Positions 55,001 through 59,350 of a stretch of DNA of 64,000 nucleotides are shown piece after piece (the stretch's first letter is position 1; the number at the start of each line of letters is the position of its first letter). The notes beneath the pieces are model-generated. The model did not search any database and was not told the origin of the DNA. It saw only the letters and a program-made list of their open reading frames with translations. The position numbers and the translations under genes were made by a program. The stretch spans positions 20,481,510 through 20,545,509 of the forward strand of contig NC_087077.1 of NCBI RefSeq assembly GCF_026151205.1. The letters are read 5' to 3'. Origin of the DNA: Bolinopsis microptera. Its lineage: Eukaryota; Ctenophora; Tentaculata; Lobata; Bolinopsidae.

Positions 55001-57007
55001 ACTATATTCCTGCAGTACACTAGAAGCTGGGTTGCACTGATAACATTACCTTATATGGTAGCGTTACTATGGTAACACTACATTCCTGCAGTACACTAGA
55101 AGCTGGGTTGCACTGATAACATTACCTTATATGGTGGTATTACTATGGTACCTTATATGGTAGCGTTACTATGGTAACACTATATTCCTGCAGTACACTA
55201 GAAGCTGGGTTGCACTGATAACATTACCTTATATGGTAGCGTTACTATGGTAACACTATATTCCTGCATTACACTAGAAGCTGGGTTGCACTGATAACAT
55301 TACCTTATATGGTAGCGTTACTATGGTAACACTATATTCCTGCAGTACACTAGAAGCTGGGTTGCACTGATAACATTACCTTATATGGTAGCGTTACTAT
55401 GGTAACACTGCATTCCTGCAGTACACTAGAAGCTGGGTTGCACTGATAGCATTACCTTATATGGTGGTATTACTATGCTACCTTATATGGTAGCGTTACT
55501 ATGGTAACACTATATTCCTGCAGTACACTAGAAGCTGGGTTGCACTGATAACATTACCTTATATGGTGGTATTACTATGGTTACTATGCTACCTTATATG
55601 GTAGCGTTACTATGGTAACACTGTATTCCTCCAGTACACTAGAAGCTGGGTTGCACTGATAGCATTACCTTATATGGTAGCGTTACTATGGTACCTTATA
55701 TGGTAGCGTTACTATGGTAACACTGCATTCCTGCAGTACACTAGAAGCTGGGTTGCACTGATAGCACACGGACTTGACACAGATCACAGTCTCCTCATCT
55801 CCCCTGCCGAGATAGAGTCCTCCTCAGACCAGCTCATGAAGGCTGTGTCTCACTTTGTGGACGCTCCTAATCTTAACGATGAGATTTATAACTTCTGTCA
55901 AACTCAGTTCTTCTACATTCCCCCGGAGGTGGGTTTGTTTTAGCATTACCTTATTTGGTAGTGTTACTATGGTAACACTATATTCCTGCAGTACACTAGA
56001 AGCTGGGTTGCACTGATAGCACACGGACTAGACACTGATCACAGTCTCCTCATCTCCCCTGCCGAGATAGAGTCCTCCTCAGACCAGCTTATGAAGGCTG
56101 TGTCTCACTTCGTGGACGCTCCTAATCTTAACGATGAGATTTATAACTTCTGTCAAACTCAGTTCTTCTACATTCCCCCGGAGGTGGGTTTGTTTTAGCA
56201 TTACCTTATTTGGTAGTGTTACTATGGTAAAATTACCTTATTTGGTAGTATAACTTCCGTCAAACTCAGTTCTTTTACTTTTTCCCGGAGGTGGGTTCGT
56301 GAAGTTAGATTTCAATTTCATGGATAAACAAGAAATGCGGCCGCTTTTCTTTTGTGGATGGCCGCTCAATTTCCCAAATCGTGATGGCGTATTTTTATTT
56401 ATATTCCATACAACCTGGGGACCCCAGTCGTTATTGTTTATAAGTCATGGATCGGGAAAAAATGAAAAAATATGAGTTATTTATTATTCTTTGGTATTGG
56501 TAATTCAAGATATCCCAATTTATCCGGCTAGTTTCCTGTTCAACCTAAATTGAATTTAAGGTGAACCCGGACAGTCGTACATACGGGCGCCAACAATCTC
56601 ATATCACGGTTCCCAAACAACTCATACCAAAACTGTATTAACTTCAGATGAGACCACCCAGTATTATCTGTTCCGAAATCAGATTACCTGCTTGGTGAGA
56701 TTAAGTGACTTCAGCTGACTTTCCGCTTCTGCAATTCTCAAGAAAATTACCCTAAATTTCCTTAAAATCCATGTTTTATTGAGTTCTAAACTCGCCGTGA
56801 TTTTATCAGGTGGTCACTAAGGAGGAGATGGAGGAAATAAAAGCAGTCGGAACGGAGAAGTGGTTACAACAGAAGGGTTACCAATCTTCCAAAAACTTTT
56901 CGGAGTTGTTTTTCGACTTCCTTAAGTATGTGCGTGATAAAATACACGGTCAAAGTGAGGATGATGAGGGTGATGATGAGGATGATGATGATAACGATGA
57001 GGATTGA
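19011..57007 (+). CDS. Secreted/ER JmjC (cupin-8) 2OG oxygenase with EF-hand, 12 exons
   Basis: Exons fitted by phase: 19011-19112, 19579-19680, 20376-20549, 25672-25860, 25989-26073, 26298-26398, 27242-27349, 27564-27686, 54018-54131, 54312-54401, 55737-55928 and/or 55992-56183, 56810-57007; 525 residues with one copy of exon 11. It starts with a signal-like MIWLTLAILIQKTTS. The JmjC fold shows GHLYPFGYHKQP, an Fe motif H205-Y-D207 (SQVHYDADHN), KKSFFMIHP with the 2OG lysine, and the second His H286 in IPAQYTHQVRSYG. Exon 11 has a canonical EF-hand loop (D410 to E421). The tail is very acidic (DDEGDDEDDDDNDED). The family includes protein hydroxylases; the substrate is unknown. The exon 3 end is the least sure: a strong GTAAGT at 20521 is passed over because only the donor at 20550 keeps phase. 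A 26.3-kb intron hosts the FYY cluster. Confidence 0.8.
19665..19790 (+). repeat. 22-bp tandem repeat spanning the exon 2 splice donor
   Basis: The end of JmjC exon 2 and the donor (ctatacataaag|gtataataaa) are repeated about five times directly downstream. Each unit carries a copy of the donor context. The first copy, in frame with the exon, is taken as the real donor. Confidence 0.8.
19791..20375 (+). other. Rest of JmjC intron 2
   Basis: AT-rich intronic sequence. A CACGTG-like stretch (cacgtgcacgtgcgtg) near 20173-20188 and a short cagacagacaga run near 20262 are the only distinct features. Confidence 0.5.
20695..20790. repeat. Poly-G tract and G-rich stretch
   Basis: A run of about 18 G with one C, followed by further G-rich blocks to about 20785, in JmjC intron 3. 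Length may vary between individuals or be a sequencing artefact. Confidence 0.7.
21017..22106. repeat. 39-bp satellite, about 28 copies
   Basis: A tandem array with a 39-bp period and few differences between units. Because 39 is a multiple of three, frames stay open on both strands for 350-430 codons and give 13-residue repeats such as LLNTVYCNDLAEQ. I see no start context, splice sites or domain that would make this a gene. It lies in JmjC intron 3. Confidence 0.92.
22107..22940. other. Intronic sequence with E-box-rich 33-bp direct repeat
   Basis: Part of JmjC intron 3. Near 22715-22835 a roughly 33-bp unit containing acacacgtgctac occurs twice and CACGTG cores occur four times in about 110 bp. 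No coding evidence. Confidence 0.45.
22950..23265 (+). mobile_element. LINE 3' fragment (RT C-terminal end), frameshifted
   Basis: Translation on the plus strand gives KRLRWFGHVSRMPEDRL, then after a frameshift near 23050 GKRSRGRPRRSLND and LAADRKGWRN. This is the characteristic C-terminus of RT proteins of RTE-like and related LINEs. A catgtaa-type microsatellite follows at about 23265-23300. It is a 5'-truncated, dead copy. Confidence 0.75.
23375..23495. repeat. 20-bp tandem repeat, about 6 copies
   Basis: Units reading actgtaaagtcactgcaat repeat about six times with A/T variation at the unit joint, in JmjC intron 3. Confidence 0.85.
23725..23835. repeat. Imperfect repeat with ttaccatag and cataacacaaagtag
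   Basis: About three units with cacataacacaaagtag and gttaccatagt elements. Related pieces of the gttaccatagtaac type also form the satellites at 54460 and 60832. Confidence 0.6.
23836..24520. other. Intronic sequence, nothing recognised
   Basis: Part of JmjC intron 3. A short direct repeat (agtgaaatttgttg) occurs near 24100 and 24146. No gene or known element seen. Confidence 0.4.
24521..25600. repeat. 53-bp satellite, about 20 copies
   Basis: Tandem array with a 53-bp period beginning gtctcgttttaagcc, with C/T and A/G variants shared in patches between units. It ends about 70 bp before JmjC exon 4. Confidence 0.92.
26399..27241 (+). other. JmjC intron 6
   Basis: Mostly AT-rich, with a CpG-rich island-like stretch near 26800-27010 that precedes the orphan first-exon candidate at 27031. 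Confidence 0.5.
27031..27104 (+). other. Orphan first-exon candidate with basic (NLS-like) start
   Basis: An ATG in a good context (ggccATGG) opens MVVRSKRKRVVFIDDPAALQ and runs into a perfect GTAAGT donor at about 27105. A CpG-rich stretch lies just upstream, as at a promoter. No downstream exon could be joined to it. It could be the first exon of a nested gene, a retroposed fragment or chance. Confidence 0.3.
27466..27563 (+). pseudogene. Partial duplicate of JmjC exon 8
   Basis: About 47 bases from the acceptor onward (cag|GTCCGCTCTTACGGAAG...) repeat the start of exon 8. The coding match stops after ACTCTGG and gives way to three gttacactactagtta repeats, then the complete exon 8 begins at 27564. 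Splicing to this copy would leave the reading frame. Confidence 0.8.
27687..28572. other. Start of the 26.3-kb JmjC intron
   Basis: AT-rich with a ttttcgcggg direct repeat near 27768-27808 and a poly-C tract near 28239-28256. No gene seen until the FYY array. Confidence 0.45.
28573..30321 (-). pseudogene. FYY copy A: IPNS-like oxygenase with early stop
   Basis: Exons 30321-30251, 30125-29863, 29752-29410, 29241-29133, 28992-28820, 28693-28573. All six exons have the same lengths and splice sites as the other copies, and the protein would end in LFYY. But the third codon after the exon 1/exon 2 joint is TGA where the five other copies have TGG (Trp26): the plus strand reads ccggtcacag instead of ccggccacag. 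As written the product stops after 25 residues, barely past the signal peptide. It is the last copy in the transcription direction. A single-base assembly or sequencing error, polymorphism, or readthrough cannot be excluded. Confidence 0.85.
30924..32670 (-). CDS. FYY copy B: isopenicillin-N-synthase-like non-heme iron oxygenase
   Basis: Exons 32670-32600, 32477-32215, 32104-31762, 31592-31484, 31345-31173, 31044-30924; intron phases 2, 1, 2, 0, 2; 359 residues, close to the 330 of fungal IPNS plus a signal peptide. MKLFALVLLLVAPATA is a secretory signal. The N-terminal DIOX_N-like part holds RIPYLDLLND and GYFYVVDVPEYS. The double-stranded beta-helix core has the Fe ligands H245-I-D247 and H301, and R310-Y-S312, the RxS motif for the substrate carboxylate. 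The spacing (56 residues H to H, 9 from H to R) equals that of IPNS (H214, H270, R279). The C-terminus is LFYY. FYY proteins of luminous ctenophores were proposed to act in coelenterazine synthesis; that role is a hypothesis. Confidence 0.93.
33275..35024 (-). CDS. FYY copy C: isopenicillin-N-synthase-like non-heme iron oxygenase
   Basis: Exons 35024-34954, 34828-34566, 34455-34113, 33943-33835, 33696-33524, 33395-33275. Every exon length matches copy B and I find no stop inside. The coding differences I noticed are silent (for example CCA for CCC in YPNL, TTT for TTC in DEFSA, ACT for ACC in exon 6), so the predicted protein is the same, with HID, the second His, RYS and the FYY end present. 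The start ATG lies in the context tagctATGAAA shared by copies A to E. Intron 2 differs more than the exons do. Confidence 0.92.
35628..37353 (-). CDS. FYY copy D: isopenicillin-N-synthase-like non-heme iron oxygenase
   Basis: Exons 37353-37283, 37112-36850, 36739-36397, 36288-36180, 36042-35870, 35748-35628. This is the only intact copy in which I saw an amino-acid change: Asp322 to Asn at the third residue of exon 6 (FNADIS), outside the metal site. Intron 5 has lost 5 bp of its pyrimidine tract but keeps ..TTTCAG. Intron 3 lacks about 90 bp present in A, B, C and F. Metal and substrate motifs and the terminal FYY are unchanged. Confidence 0.92.
37966..39717 (-). CDS. FYY copy E: isopenicillin-N-synthase-like non-heme iron oxygenase
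   Basis: Exons 39717-39647, 39483-39221, 39110-38768, 38660-38552, 38413-38241, 38086-37966. Open in all exons with the same predicted protein as copies B, C and F. It shares the intron 3 deletion and the upstream block with copy D, so D and E look like the most recent pair. Intron 5 has a local duplication of a tagtatgacagtaag-type sequence in inverted order near 38135-38175. One T is missing in the exon 4 acceptor context without harm to the AG. Confidence 0.92.
40334..42477 (-). CDS. FYY copy F: isopenicillin-N-synthase-like oxygenase, SINE in intron 5
   Basis: Exons 42477-42407, 42207-41945, 41834-41492, 41322-41214, 41075-40903, 40454-40334. It is the first copy of the array in the transcription direction and the most divergent outside the exons: its exon 1 donor is GTGAGT, the exon 5 donor is GTAAGT, and the sequence upstream of the ATG departs from the other copies. 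The protein is nevertheless the same as B, C and E by eye. Intron 5 is enlarged to 448 bp by a tRNA-derived SINE. If one promoter differs in regulation from the others, this is the candidate. Confidence 0.92.
40529..40845 (-). mobile_element. tRNA-derived SINE in intron 5 of FYY copy F
   Basis: About 317 bp absent from the other five copies. Read on the minus strand it begins GGGGCTGGG and has an A box TGGCCTAGTGG (40836-40826) and a B box GGTTCGAATCC (40792-40782), the internal RNA polymerase III promoter of a tRNA. The rest is an unrelated body and tail. The insertion is flanked by agtaa on both sides (40524-40528 and 40846-40850). The empty site is visible in copies A-E. Confidence 0.85.
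42478..45512. other. Large-intron sequence upstream of the FYY array, no gene seen
   Basis: AT-rich. The part next to 42478 should hold the promoter of FYY copy F. A stretch near 44610-44740 with repeated cttactt and a taataataat tail may be a transposon 3' end but I cannot name it. Short duplicated bits occur near 44230-44280 (ctgcggtgcagttagaactt). No coding evidence. Confidence 0.4.
45513..46079 (-). CDS. PHD-finger protein fragment (gene or LINE-derived)
   Basis: Three minus-strand frames belong together. 46079-45929 encodes VALRTVNYKQLNQFNLDML and on to YHIMF. 45906 onward encodes PTSCNDCNEQYVVE and HCCTCYQGSHNC. 45764-45513 encodes GHVWMCWDCKASHN and a Ser/Thr/Gln-rich tail. Together they show the Cys pairs, His and Trp of a PHD-type zinc finger. 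The first joint can be made by removing 22 bp with GT...AG ends (45928-45907); the second joint (around 45765-45800) has a GTGAGT donor but no acceptor that restores a clean H-x2-C. It may be a spliced cellular gene, or a decayed LINE ORF, since such fingers occur there too. Confidence 0.45.
46380..46575. repeat. Dispersed repeat, copy 1
   Basis: About 190 bp beginning ctaggtgaaattaaattcc and ending near agggaacagga. It is similar to 50686-50820 in the same orientation. An unclassified interspersed element. Confidence 0.65.
46576..47201. other. Intronic sequence, nothing recognised
   Basis: Part of the large JmjC intron between a dispersed repeat and the MULE target-site duplication. No frames or motifs that I can support. 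Confidence 0.4.
47711..48910 (-). pseudogene. 5'-truncated LINE reverse transcriptase nested in the MULE
   Basis: About 400 residues of RT and C-terminal domain of a jockey/CR1-like LINE. The frame begins inside RT motif AKAFDKVDHSLLLKK and contains GVPQGTVLGPILFLLY and the active site SSFADDTRIG, then the thumb and C-terminal segments (RSRVEYCCPLWNP, RRILGLRDTDY, RAGRLWNVLP). There is no endonuclease or start codon, so this is a 5'-truncated insertion. Its 3' end near 47640-47700 has short aggta repeats. It is of a different family from the LINE at 3699-9930. Confidence 0.88.
48952..49176 (+). CDS. FLYWCH zinc-finger protein (N-terminus of MULE transposase)
   Basis: 74 residues from an ATG at 48952. 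The pattern FIPGRTTGSRNVIHDGYRY, WRCTEKTCSGR and a Thr-rich end is a FLYWCH finger (W-x-C...C). In MULEs this finger heads the transposase and binds DNA. Downstream, in shifted frames, YYERTWVGTQ and PTIWRFIDVLKKEQDL (about 49170-49290) resemble the C-terminal end of the same transposase. The DDE region between them is deleted. A short protein with the finger alone could still be made. Confidence 0.7.
   Translation: MSSSITFIPGRTTGSRNVIHDGYRYCLDKNRDDKTYWRCTEKTCSGRLSLTNNTTVTWTQLKATLPSEMDSFAA
49177..49430 (+). pseudogene. C-terminal MULE transposase remnant
   Basis: In shifted frames relative to the FLYWCH ORF, translation gives YYERTWVGTQ and LMGCTNPTIWRFIDVLKK, followed by QWKINQKNED. These fit the region after the catalytic core of FLYWCH-type MULE transposases. 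Stops and frame changes show decay. Confidence 0.55.
49786..51040. other. Intronic sequence with dispersed repeats
   Basis: No gene seen. 50686-50820 is a second copy of the 46380 dispersed repeat. 50845-50910 (with gtcaggggcccttttaga) matches 59855-59925 in reverse orientation, so an interspersed element has a copy at each place. Confidence 0.5.
50686..50820. repeat. Dispersed repeat, copy 2
   Basis: Shares ctaggtgaaattaaattcc, tattatgccc..taaataaag and agggaacaggag with 46380-46575, with internal deletions. Confidence 0.65.
51041..51324. repeat. 30-bp tandem repeat, about 9.5 copies
   Basis: Units reading gtagagtgctttaactcaat plus ten more bases, almost identical. The last unit is cut at its TTAA by the foldback element. 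About 1.7 more units occur at 53181-53228. Confidence 0.9.
51325..52718. mobile_element. 1.4-kb foldback element inserted at TTAA
   Basis: Two arms of about 635 bp (roughly 51325-51963 and 52084-52718) are near-perfect reverse complements around a spacer of about 120 bp. Both ends read ggggagatacacc inward and are flanked by TTAA (51321-51324 and 52719-52722). The TTAA belongs to the 30-bp repeat unit, so the empty site is known. TTAA duplication is typical of piggyBac-type elements. No transposase is encoded; the same 62-codon frame appears in each arm only because the arms mirror each other. Confidence 0.88.
52723..53180. other. Intronic sequence, nothing recognised
   Basis: AT-rich stretch between the foldback element and two further units of the 30-bp repeat. 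No coding evidence. Confidence 0.4.
53228..53650. repeat. 46/47-bp tandem repeat, 9 copies
   Basis: Units beginning gtctgtaaaggaaccatgtt alternate between two forms of 47 and 46 bp (cctctaacc and ctctaagc types), which suggests the array grew partly as a 93-bp dimer. Confidence 0.9.
53651..54017. other. End of the large JmjC intron
   Basis: AT-rich sequence leading to the acceptor ..ATTTTCAG before exon 9 at 54018. Nothing else seen. Confidence 0.45.
54455..55736 (+). repeat. ~76-bp satellite carrying the exon 11 splice acceptor
   Basis: About 17 units. Each contains ttcctgcag followed by the first 27 or so bases of JmjC exon 11 (tacactagaagctgggttgc...), then accttatatggtagcgttac and tatggtaac. 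Short units and point variants occur. The array ends directly in the first complete exon 11 copy. Confidence 0.92.
55737..55928 (+). other. JmjC exon 11, first copy
   Basis: 192 bp, 64 codons, phase 0 at both ends (acceptor ..CCTGCAG, donor GTGGGT). Encodes the EF-hand segment GLDTDHSLLISPAEIESSSD and FCQTQFFYIPPE. Differs from the second copy at four positions, all synonymous. Confidence 0.85.
55992..56183 (+). other. JmjC exon 11, second copy
   Basis: A complete tandem duplicate with the same splice sites. It could be used as a mutually exclusive alternative or be included in series, since both are in phase 0. Confidence 0.85.
56184..56809 (+). other. JmjC intron 11 with a decayed third exon 11 fragment
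   Basis: Near 56248-56292 the last 45 or so bases of exon 11 and its donor recur with changes (tataacttccgtcaaactc, then cccggaggtgggtt). No acceptor or 5' half is present. The rest is plain intronic sequence. Confidence 0.65.
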
Positions 57008-57393
57008 CTGATTGAGCGATTTCAGATTTTCATGATTGCACATTTATATGCACAGAAATTGTATCATCTTATTTGATGATTTATTGCAGATTGTAATTCT
57101 AAAATATTTATTTTCGCATACTTTTTAATGATTGTTTAATTATTTATTGCACCTTTTTGGGATGATTTCAGATACGTTTATTGTCTCTTGTCCAGAGTTG
57201 AATTTGTGTCTATTCATCGTTTACAATATTTTTTTGGAACATTTAAAATATAATTTGGAACATTATTCAGATCAATGTTTTTCATATCTCAAACAGAAAA
57301 AATTTATTCAAAGCTATAATGCTTTTGGACACGAAGGGAAACGGACTATCACGTGACTTTAATGGCGTGATTTCATTGGTCACCTCTATAACC
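57008..57393 (+). other. 3' UTR and downstream of the JmjC gene
   Basis: AT-rich sequence after the stop codon. No exact AATAAA found close by, so I cannot place the poly(A) site. Confidence 0.4.
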
Positions 57394-58532
57394 GGAGTGC
57401 TAAAGCTGGAGTGCTAAAGCTAGAGTGCTAAAGCTGGAGTGCTAAAGCTGTAGTGCTAAAGCTGGAGTGCTAAAGCTAGAGTGCTAAAGCTGGAGTGCCA
57501 AAGCTGGAGTGCTAGAGCTGTAGTGCTAGAGCTGTAGTGCTAAAGCTGTAGTGCTAAAGCTGGAGTGCTAAAGCTGGAGTGTTAAAGCTGGAGTGCTAGA
57601 ACTAGAGTGCTAAAGCTGGAGTGCTAAAGTTGGAGTGCTAAAGCTTGAGTGCTAAAGCTGGAGTGCTAAAGCTGGAGTGCTGAAGCTGGAGTGCTAAAGC
57701 TGGAGTGCTAAAGCTGGAGTGTTAAAGCTGGAGTGCTAGAACTAGAGTGCTAAAGCTGGAGTGCTAAAGCTAGAGTGCTAGAGCTGTAGTGCTAAAGCTG
57801 GAGTTCTAAAGCTGGAGTGCTATTAAAGCTGGAGTGCTAAAGCTGGAGTGCTAAAGCTGGAGTGCTAAAGCTAGAGTGCTAAAGCTGGAGTGCTAAAGCT
57901 GTAGTGCTAAAGTTAGAGTGCCAAAGCTGGAGTGCTAGAGCTGTAGTGCTAGAGCTGTAGTGCTAAAGCTGTAGTGCTAAAGCTGGAGTGCTAAAGCTGG
58001 AGTGTTAAAGCTGGAGTGCTAGAACTAGAGTGCTAAAGCTGGAGTGCTAAATTTGGAGTGCTAAAGCTTGAGTGCTAAAGCTGGAGTGCTAAAGCTGGAG
58101 TGCTAAAGCTGGAGTGCTAAAGCTGGAGTGCTAAAGCTGGAGTGTTAAAGCTGGAGTGCTAGAACTAGAGTGCTAAAGCTGGAGTGCTAAAGCTAGAGTG
58201 CTAGAGCTGTAGTGCTAAAGCTGGAGTTCTAAAGCTGGAGTGCTAAAGCTAGAGTGCTAGAGCTGTAGTGCTAAAGCTGGAGTTCTAAAGCTGGAGTGCT
58301 AAAGCTGGAGTGCTAAAGCTGGAGTGCTAAAGCTGGAGTGTTAAAGCTGGAGTGCTAGAACTAGAGTGCTAAAGCTGGAGTGCTAAAGCTGGAGTGCTAA
58401 AGCTGTAGTGCTAAAGCTGGAGTGCTGAAGCTGTAGTGCTAAAGCTGGAGTGCTAAAGCTGGAGTGCTGAAGCTGTAGTGCTAAAGCTGGAGTTCTAAAG
58501 CTGGAGTGCTGAAGCTGGAGTGCTAAAGCTGG
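57394..58532. repeat. 14-bp satellite, about 80 copies
   Basis: Units of ggagtgctaaagct with variants (tagtgctaaag, gttaaag, gctagaa). Longer blocks recur, indicating higher-order duplication. A few more units lie at 59098-59160 beyond an inserted segment. Confidence 0.93.
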
Positions 58533-58675
58533 TACCGCGACAATTGACCCCCCGACAATTGACCCCCCGACAATTGACCCCCTATGTAATTAAAATTACA
58601 ATGTGGTCAGTTGTCGCGAAATCTAGGGTTTAGTACGACAATTGACCCCCCGAGTTAGGGTTAGGGACTAGGGTT

Positions 58676-59008
58676 CAGTGGCGTAACTTAGGGCCCCGTA
58701 GACCCCGCTGTGCGGGGGGGGGGCGCCGTATAAGGGGGGCGCAATTTTCCTGAATTTTAGGCCCTTTCACTGAAAAAACGCCTTGTTTGTGTATTTCCCT
58801 GTCCAATTTAGCGTTCGGTCGACGCGAAAAAAATATTTGGGGTACCCTATTTTGCTTCAGGGGGCGCAAAAAGCTGTAGGGGGGCGAGAAAAAAAGTACC
58901 CGACCTTTTTTTTTATTTTTTTCTTTTTTTTTAAGGGACACAAAAAATTTAAGGGGGGCGCTTTTCGTCACTGAGCGGGGGGCGCCAAAAGGCAAAGTTA
59001 CGCCACTG
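58676..59008. mobile_element. hAT-type MITE, 333 bp
   Basis: The ends CAGTGGCGTAACTT and AGTTACGCCACTG are inverted repeats. An 8-bp duplication ctagggtt flanks the element at 58668-58675 and 59009-59016. TIRs starting CAGTGGCG with an 8-bp TSD are the hallmark of hAT elements. The inside has G-rich blocks and no gene. Confidence 0.8.
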
Positions 59009-59042
59009 CTAGGGTTAGGGTTAGGGTTAGGGTTAGGGTTAA
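59007..59042. repeat. Interstitial telomere-like TTAGGG repeats
   Basis: About five gttaggg-type units next to the MITE, with more at 58654-58675 and degenerate ones near 60052-60140. These are short interstitial stretches, not a chromosome end. Confidence 0.75.
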
Positions 59043-59350
59043 AATTGTATTAAATTATATTGTCGGGGGGTCAATTGTCGCCCACCCCTAAAGGCAAAGC
59101 TGTAGTGTTAAAGCTTGAGTGCTAAAGCTGGAGTGCTAGAGCTAGAGTTCTAAAGCTGGACAATCAAGTATTATAATAGCTGTAGTATAGCTCCACAAAA
59201 ATATCTGATAACCATCTCAACTGAGTGTAAAATACAGATAAGAAAAGTAAACAAGAGATAACCGTCCGATGCTCCTGTTTGCTGTTACGTGATTGGTCGG
59301 ATCTGAGTCACGTGACGTAACTCATTCATGGCTATTGGCTGCTAGAGAGG

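Larger units (their letters stand above)
58533..59097. mobile_element. Inserted composite segment with cgacaattgacccccc ends
   Basis: Interrupts the 14-bp satellite. It begins with three copies of cgacaattgacccccc and ends with the reverse complement ggggggtcaattgtcg (59066-59080), so it has inverted ends. It contains telomere-like gttaggg repeats and a nested hAT-type MITE. The outer element's type is unknown. Confidence 0.6.

Noticed and set aside
58675-58995. 106-codon frame on the minus strand
   Set aside because: It coincides exactly with the hAT-type MITE and has low-complexity Lys/Pro-rich content.
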